Assembly (NCBI GenBank): GCA_032718475.1
Contig: JAUCBJ010006471.1
Coordinates: 1 to 64,000 of the forward strand
DNA from: Nemertoderma westbladi
Lineage: Eukaryota > Xenacoelomorpha > Nemertodermatida > Nemertodermatidae
DNA: 64,000 bases
Reading direction: 5' to 3'
Positions 54,850 through 64,000 of this stretch are shown in pieces. Below the pieces are notes generated by a model. It saw only the letters and a program-made list of their open reading frames with translations. It was not told the origin of the DNA and did no database searches. The position numbers and the translations under genes were made by a program. Position 1 is the first letter of the stretch. The number at the start of each line of letters is the position of its first letter.

Positions 54850-57800
54850 ACCAAAAAAATGTATGATTTATACCGTGTATGATTTATAACGGTATGATTT
54901 GGACCGTGTATGATTTGGACCGTGTATGATTTGGACCGTAAATGATTTATACCGTGTATGATTTATACCGTGTATGATTTATACCGTGTATGATTTATAC
55001 CATGTATGATTTATACCGTGTATTATTTATACCGTGTATGGTTTATACCGTGTATGATTTGGACCGTAAATGATTTATACCATGTATGATTTATACCGTG
55101 TATGATTTATACCATGTATGATTTATACCGTGTATGATTTATACTGTGTATGATTTATACCGTGTGTGATTTATACCGTGTATGATTTATACCGTGTATG
55201 ATTTTATACGGTGTACGATTTAAACAATGTATGATTTATACCGTGTATGATTTATACCATGTATGATTTATACCGTGTATGATTTATACCGTGTATCATT
55301 TATACCGTGTATGATTTTTACCATGTATGATTTATACCGTGTATGATTTATACCGTGTATGATTTATACCATGTATGATTTGGACCGTGAATGATTTATA
55401 CCATGTATGATTTATACCGTGTATGATTTATACCATGTATGATTTATACCGTGTATGATTTATACTGTGTATGATTTATACCGTGTATGATTTATACCGC
55501 TTATGATTTATACCGTGTATGATTTATAACTTGTATGATTTATACCGCGTATGATTTATACCGTGTATGATTTATACCGTGTATGATTTATACCGTGTAT
55601 GATTTATACTGTGTATGATTTATACCGTGTGTGATTTATACCGTGTATGATTTATACCGTGTATGATTTTATACGGTGTATGATTTAAACAATGTATGAT
55701 TTATACCGTGTATGATTTATACCATGTATGATTTATACCGTGTATGATTTATACCGTGTATCATTTATACCGTGTATGATTTTTACCATGTATGATTTAT
55801 ACCGTGTATGATTTATACCGTGTATGATTTATACCGTGTATGATTTGGACCGTGAATGATTTATACCATCTATGATTTATACCGTGTATGATTTATACCA
55901 TGTATGATTTATACCGTGTATGATTTATACTGTGTATGATTTATACCGTGTATGATTTATACCGCTTATGATTTATACCATGTATGATTTATACCATGTA
56001 TGATTTATAACTTGTATGATTTGGATCGTGTATGATTGATTGATTTATTTATACCATGTATGATTTATACCGTGTATGATTTGGCCCATGTATGATTTAT
56101 ACCGTGTATGATTTGGACCGTGTATGATTTGTACCGTGTATGATTTGGACCGTGTATGATTTATACCCTGTATGATTTGGACCGTCTATGATTTATACCA
56201 TGTATGATTTATACCATGATTTGGACTGTGTATGATTTGACCATGTATGATTTATACTGTTTATGATTTATACCGTGTATGATTTATACCGTGTATGATT
56301 TATACCGTGTATGATTTATACCATGTATGATTTATACCGTGTATTATTTATACCGTGTATGGTTTATACCATGTATGATTTATACCGTGTATGATTTTAT
56401 ACGGTGTATGATTTAAAAAATGTATGATTTATACCGTGTATGATTTATAACGGTATGATTTGGACCGTGTATGATTTATACCGTGTATGATTTATACCGT
56501 GTATGATTTATACCATGTATGATTTATACCGTGTATTATTTATACCGTGTATGGTTTATACCGTGTATGATTTGGACCGTAAATGATTTATACCATGTAT
56601 GATTTATACCGTGTATGATTTATACCATGTATGATTTATACCGTGTATGATTTATACTGTGTATGATTTATACCGTGTGTGATTTATACCGTGTATGATT
56701 TATACCGTGTATGATTTTATACGGTGTATGATTTAAACAATGTATGATTTATACCGTGTATGATTTATACCATGTATGATTTATACCGTGTATGATTTAT
56801 AACGTGTATCATTTATACCGTGTATGATTTTTACCATGTATGATTTATACCGTGTATGATTTATACCGTGTATGATTTATACCGTGTATGATTTGGACCG
56901 TGAATGATTTATACCATGTATGATTTATACCGTGTATGATTTATACCATGTATGATTTATACCGTGTATGATTTATACTGTGTATGATTTATACCGTGTA
57001 TGATTTATACCGCTTATGATTTATACCGTGTATGATTTATAACTTGTATGATTTATACCGCGTATGATTTATACCGTGTATGATTTATACCGTGTATGAT
57101 TTATACCGTGTATGATTTATACCATGTATGATTTATACCATGTATGATTTATAACTTGTATGATTTGGATCGTGTATGATTGATTGATTTATTTATTCCA
57201 TGTATGATTTATACCGTGTATGATTTGGCCCATGTATGATTTATACTGTGTATGATTTGGACCGTGTATGATTTGTACCGTGTATGATTTGGACCGTGTA
57301 TGATTTATACCCTGTATGATTTGGACCGTCTATGATTTATACCGTGTATGATTTATACCATGATTTGGACCGTGTATGATTTGACCATGTATGATTTATA
57401 CTGTGTATGATTTATACCGTGTATGATTTATACCGTGTATGATTTATACCATGTATGATTTATACCGTGTATGATTTACACCGTCTATGATTTATACCGT
57501 TGATAATTTATACTGTGTATGATTTATACCATGTATGATTTGGACCGTGTATGATTTATACCATGTATGATATGGACCGTGTATGATTTATACCGTGTAT
57601 GATTTGGACCGTGTATGATTTATACCGTTTATGATTTATACCGTGATTTGGACCGTGTATGATTTGACCATGTATGATTTATACTGTGTATGATTTATAC
57701 CATGTATGATTTATACCGTATATAATTTATACCATGTATGATTTATACTGTGTATGATTTATATTGTGTATGATTTATACCATGTATGATTTATACAGTG

Positions 57801-60800
57801 TATGATTTATACCATGTATGATTTATACCGTGTATGATTTATACCGTGTATGATTTATACCGTGTATGATTCACACCATGTATGATTAATACCGTTGATG
57901 ATTTATACTGTGTATGATTTATACCGTGTATGATTTGGACCATGTATGATTTATACCGTGTATGATATGGACCGTGTATGATTTATACCATGATTTGGGC
58001 CGTGTATGATTTATACTGTGTATGATTTATGCCATGTATACTTTATACCATATATGATTTATACCGTGTATGATTTATATCGTGTATGATTTATACCATG
58101 TATGATTTATACCGTGTATGATTTATACCGTGTATGATTTATACCATGTATGATTTATACCATGTATGATTTATAACTTGTATGATTTGGATCGTGTATG
58201 ATTGATTGATTTATTTATACCATGTATGATTTATACCGTGTATGATTTGGCCCATGTATGATTTATACTGTGTATGATTTGGACCGTGTATGATTTGTAC
58301 CGTGTATGATTTGGACCGTGTATGATTTATACCCTGTATGATTTGGACCGTCTATGATTTATACCGTGTATGATTTATACCATGATTTGGGCCGTGTATG
58401 ATTTGACCATGTATGATTTATACTGTGTATGATTTATACCGTGTATGATTTATACCGTGTATGATTTATACCATGTATGATTTATACCGTGTATGATTTA
58501 CACCGTCTATGATTTATACCGTTGATAATTTATACTGTGTATGATTTATATCATGTATGATTTGGACCGTGTATGATTTATACCATGTATGATATGGACC
58601 GTGTATGATTTACACCGTGTATGATTTGGACCGTGTATGATTTATACCATTTATGATTTATACCGTGATTTGGACCGTGTATGATTTGACCATGTATGAT
58701 TTATACTGTGTATGATTTATACCATGTATGATTTATACCGTATATAATTTATACCATGTATGATTTATACTGTGTATGATTTATATTGTGTATGATTTAT
58801 ACCATGTATGATTTATACAGTGTATGATTTATACCATGTATGATTTATACCGTGTATGATTTATACCGTGTATGATTTACACCGTGTATGATTAATACCG
58901 TTGATGATTTATACTGTGTATGATTTATACCGTGTATGATTTGGACCGTGTATGATTTATACCGTGTATGATATGGACCGTGTATGATTTATACCATGAT
59001 TTGGGCCGTGTATGATTTATACTGTGTATGATTTATGCCATGTATACTTTATACCATATATGATTTATACCGTGTATGATTTATATCGTGTATGATTTAT
59101 ACCATGTATGATTTATACAGTGTATGATTTATACCGTGTATGATTTATACCGTGTATGATTTATACCATGTATGATTTATACCGTGTATGATTTACACCG
59201 TGTATGATTTATACCAGTGATGATTTATACTGTGTATGATTTATACCGTGTATGATTTGGACTGTGTATGATTTATACCGTGTATGATATGGACCGTGTA
59301 TGATTTATAACGTGTATGATTTATGCCGTGTATAATTTATACCATGTACGATTTATACCGTGTATGATTTATATCGTGTATGATTTATACCATGTATGAT
59401 TTATACAGTGTATGATTTATAGCGTCTATGATTTATACCGTGTATGATTTATACCATGTATGATTTATACCATGTATGATTTACACCGTGTATGATTTAT
59501 ACCAGTGATGATTTATACTGTGTATGATTTATACCGTGTATGATTTGGAGTGTGTATGATTTATACCGTGTATAATATGGACCGTGTATGATTTATACCA
59601 TGTATGATTTGGACCGTGTATGATTTATACCGTGTATGATTTATACCGTGATTTGGACCGTGTATGATTTGACCATGTATGATTTATACCATGTATGATT
59701 TATACCGTGTATGATTTATACCATGTATAATTTATTCCATGTATGATTTATACCGTGTATGATTTATACCGTGTATGATTTATACTGTGTATGATTTAGT
59801 ATGATTTGGACGGTGTATGATTTATATCATGTATGATTTGGACCATGTATGATTTGTACCGTGTATGATTTATACCGTGTATGATTTATACCGTGTATGA
59901 TTTGTACCGTGTATGATTTATACCGTGTATGATTTATACTGTGTATGATTTATACCGTGTCTGATTTGGACTGCGTATGATTTATACCGTGTCTGATTTG
60001 GACTGTGTATGATTTATACCATGTATGATTTGTACCGTGTATGATTTATACCATGTATGATTTATACCGTGTATGATATACCGTTTATGATTTGGACCGT
60101 GTATGATTTATACCATGTATGATTCATACCGTGTATGATTTATACCATGTATGATTTTTACCATGTCTAATTTGGACTGTGTTTGATTTAAAACGTGTAT
60201 GATATATACCATGTATGATTTATAACATGTATGATTTATACCATGTATTATTTATACCGTGTATGATTTATACTGTGTATGATTTATTATATACCATGTA
60301 TGATTTATACCATGTATGATTTATACCATGTACGATTTGGACCGTGTATGATTTATACCATGTATGATTTATACCATGTATGATTTATACCATGTATGAT
60401 TTATACCATGTATGATTTATACCATGTATGATTTATACCGTGTATGATTTATACCATGAATGATTTATACCGTGTATGATTTATACTGTGTATGATTTAT
60501 ACCGTGTATGATTTATAACTTGTATTATTTATACCGCGTATGATTTATACCGTGTATGATTTATACCGTGTATGATTTATACCATGTATGATTTATACTG
60601 TGTATGATTTATACCATGTATGATTTATAACTTGTATGATTTGGATCGTGTATGATTGATTGATTTATTTATACCATGTATGATTTATACCGTGTATGAT
60701 TTGGACCATGTATGATTTATACCGTGTATGATTTGGACCGTGTATGATTTGTACCGTGTATGATTTGGACTGTGTATGATTTATACCCTGTATGATTTGG

Positions 60801-63760
60801 ACCGTCTATGATTTATACCGTGTATGATTTATACCATGATTTGGACCATGTATGATTTGACCGTGTATGATTTATACTGTGTATGATATATACCGTGTAT
60901 GATTTATACCATGTATGATTTATACCGTGTATGATTTACACCGTCTATGATTTATACCGTTAATAATTTATACTGTGTATGATTTATACCGTGTATGATT
61001 TGGAGCATGTATGATTCATACCATGTATGATATGGACCGTGTATGATTTATACCGTCTATGATTTGGACCGTGTATGATTTATACCGTGTATGATTTATA
61101 CCATGATCTGGACCGTGTATGATTTGACCATGTATGATTTATACCATGTATGATTTATACCGTGTATGATTTATACCATATATAATTTATACCATGTATG
61201 ATTTATACTGTGTATGATTTATATTGTGTATGATTTATAACATGTATGATTTATACAGTGTATGATTTATACCATGTATGATTTGGACCGTGTATGATCT
61301 ATACCGTGTATGATTTATACCGTGTATGATTTACACCGTGTATGATATTTACCGTTGATGATTTATACTGTGTATGATTTATACCGTGTATGATTTGGAC
61401 CGTGTTTGATTTATACCGTGTATGATATGGACCGTGTATGATTTATACCATGTATGATTTGGACCGTGTATGATTTATACCGTGTATGATTTATACCGTG
61501 TATAATTTATACCATGTATGATTTATACCGTGTATGATTTATATCGTGTATGATTTATACCATGTATGATTTATACAGTGTATGATTTATACCGTGTATG
61601 ATTTATACCGTGTATGATTTATACCGTGTATGATTTATACCGTGTATGATTTACACCGTGTATGATTTATACCATTGATGATTTATACTGTGTATGATTT
61701 ATACCGTGTATGATTTGGACTGTGTATGATTTATACCGTGTATGATATGGACCGCGTATGATTTATACCGTGTATGATTTGGACCATGTATGATTTATAC
61801 CGTGTATGATTTATACCGTGATTTGGACCGTGTATGATTTGACCATGTATGATTTATACCGTGTATGATTTATAACATGTATGATTTGGACCGTGTATGA
61901 TTTGGACCGTGTATGATTTGGACCGTGTATGATTTATACCGTGTATGATTTATACCGTGTATGATTTATACCGTGTATGATTTATACCATGTATGATTTA
62001 TACCGTGTATGAGTTATACCATGTATGATTTATACCGTTTATGATTTATAACATGTATGATTTATACCATGTATGATTTATACCGTGTATGATTTATACC
62101 GTGTATGATTTGGACCGTGTATGATTTATACCATGTATGATTTATACCGTGTATGATTTATACCGTGCTTGATTTATACCTGTTATGATTCATACCGTGT
62201 ATGATTTATACCGTGTATGATTTAAACAATGTATGATTTATACCGTGTATGATTTATACCATGTATGATTTATACCGTGTATGATTTATACCATGTATGA
62301 TTTATACCATGTATCATTTATACCGTGTATGATTTATACCATGTATGATTTATACTGTGTATGATTTATACCGTGTATGATTTATACCGTGTATGATTTG
62401 GACTGTGAATGATATATACCATGTATGATTTATACCGTGTATGATTTATACCATGTATGATTTATACCGTGTATGATTTATACCGTGTATGATTTATACC
62501 GTGTATGATTTATACCATGTATGATTTATACCGTGTATGATTTACACTGTGTATGATTTATACCATTGATGATTTATACTGTGTATGATTTATACCATGT
62601 ATGATTTGGACTGTGTATGATTTATACCGTGTATGATATGGACCGCGTATGATTTATACCGTGTATGATTTGGACCATGTATGATTTATACCGTGTATGA
62701 TTTATACCGTGATTTGGACCATGTATGATTTGACCATGTATGATTTATACCGTGTATGATTTATAACATGTAGGATTTGGACCGTGTATGATTTATACCG
62801 TGTATGATTTATACCGTGTATGATTTGGACTGTGAATGATTTATACCATGTATGATTTATACCGTGTATGATTTATACCATGTATGATTTATACCGTGTA
62901 TGATTTATACCGTGTATGATTTATACCATGTATGATTTATACCGTGTATGATTCATACCACGTATGATTTATAACTTGTATGATTTATACCGTGTATGAT
63001 TTATACCGTGTATGATTTATACCATGTATGATTTATACCGTGTATGATTTATACCATATATGATTTATACCATGCATGATTTATAACTTGTATGATTTGG
63101 ATCGTGTATGATTGATTGATTTATTTATACCATGTATGATTTATACCGTGTATGATTTGGACCATGTATGATTTATACCGTGTATGATGTGGACCATGTA
63201 TGATTTGTACCGTGTATGATTTGGATCATGTATGATTGATTTATTTATTTATACCATGTATGATTTATACCGTGTATGATTGGGACCATGCATGATTTAT
63301 ACCGTGTATGATTTGGACCGTGTATGATTTGTACCATGTATGATTTGGACCGTGTATGATTTATACCCTGTATGATTTGGACCGTCTATGATTTATACCG
63401 TGTATGATTTATACCATGATTTGGACCGTGTATGATTTGACCGTGTATGATTTATACTGTGTATGATTTATACTGTGTATGATTTATACTGTGTATGATT
63501 TATACCATTGATAATTTATACTGTGTATGATTTATACCGTGTATGATTTGGACCGTGTATGATTTATACCATGTATGATATGGACCGTGTATGATTTATA
63601 CCGTGTATGATTTGGACCGTATACCGTGTATGATTTATACCGTGATTTGGACCATGTATGATTTGACCATGTATGATTTATACCGTGTATGATTTATACA
63701 ATGTATGATTTATGCCGTATATAATTTATACCATGTATAATTTATACTGTGTATGATAGG
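54850..63760. repeat. 16-bp satellite array, ~8.9 kb, with higher-order structure
   Basis: Unit TGTATGATTTATACCG with two common forms, TTATACC and TTGGACC, and G/A or C/T changes at the CpG. The marker GGATCGTGTATGATTGATTG recurs near 56026, 57166, 58186, 60646 and 63096, so blocks of about 1.0-1.1 kb and 2.4 kb are repeated as larger units. It lies in a receptor intron or just upstream of it. There are no ORFs of note. Confidence 0.97.
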
Positions 63761-63769
63761 ATGAGAGGA

Positions 63770-63964
63770 TTATTGCATCATCCTTGATGAATCACCTATA
63801 AATTGGCTGTATTTCCGGTATGTGCTTACTCTTAATCTAATTGTTAAATTCTTGTTGGATATCTCTCTTAGCTTCTCAGTTTTGGACCCTATATTTGTTT
63901 CTTTCAATAATTCGTAATTATTTGTAATTTCTGTTTTAAATTCTTTGCCGTGTTTCTCAATCAA
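63770..63964 (-). other. Short ORF after the satellite, unassigned
   Basis: A 64-codon lysine/glutamate-rich frame (KTEITNNYELLKETN, then LREISNKNLTIRLRV). It could be a piece of a transposon protein. No domain is recognised and no splice sites clearly frame it. Confidence 0.2.
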
Positions 63965-64000
63965 TCTTAATGGCTACTGCAAATTACAATTTCGAATTAT

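Overview
This is animal genomic DNA: AT-rich, intron-rich and crowded with eukaryotic transposable elements. The only clear host gene is a leucine-rich-repeat G-protein-coupled receptor (LGR) of the glycoprotein-hormone/bursicon-receptor type. It lies on the minus strand. Seven coding exons can be read between 54718 and 15738, and the gene enters from beyond the right edge. BEL-, RTE-, CR1/L2-, Merlin-, pogo-, piggyBac- and tRNA-SINE-like elements together with this receptor suggest a marine invertebrate. I cannot name the species. No bacterial genes, CRISPR arrays or operons are present.

Layout. 1-2121 holds no recognisable gene. 2122-14296 is a complete, young BEL/Pao-type LTR retrotransposon on the minus strand, with 1156-bp TG...CA LTRs and a 5-bp target duplication. 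It keeps a long gag and a protease but has lost reverse transcriptase, most of RNase H and integrase. A small poly-A retroelement sits in its left LTR, and a decayed ORF lies in the env position. 14376-14828 is a piggyBac-like MITE. 15738-54718 is the receptor gene. Its introns carry a 396-codon retroelement ORF with an expanded proline tract (18068-19258), an 860-bp foldback element (19940-20799), a 23-bp minisatellite (21208-21972), a tRNA-derived SINE with a hammerhead-like core (23060-23160), several RTE-type fragments, a 5'-truncated retroelement with a perfect 16-bp target duplication (28180-29885), a decayed DDE-type transposase (30390-31710), a CR1/L2-like ORF1 plus endonuclease next to a broken pogo transposase (36956-39880), a Harbinger-type Myb/SANT ORF (41370-42200), a Merlin element (42657-43949) and a nearly full RTE element (46150-49330).

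From 50.2 kb onward the window is dominated by tandem repeats: 21-bp units carrying a palindrome, 15-bp units, ten exact 50-bp units and about 8.9 kb of a 16-bp satellite with higher-order structure. The 50-bp array repeats the 3' end and 5' splice site of a leucine-rich-repeat exon, so ten consensus donors lie in a row after it. I find that the most unusual signal here. Any distal donor would add an in-frame stop and could cut the receptor down to its ectodomain.

The receptor exons join in phase (0, 1, 1, 0, 0 for the last five junctions) and give a continuous LRR - hinge - seven-helix protein. A cysteine-rich post-LRR exon may be missing between 35489 and 53831, and the signal peptide and first LRR exons lie outside the window.
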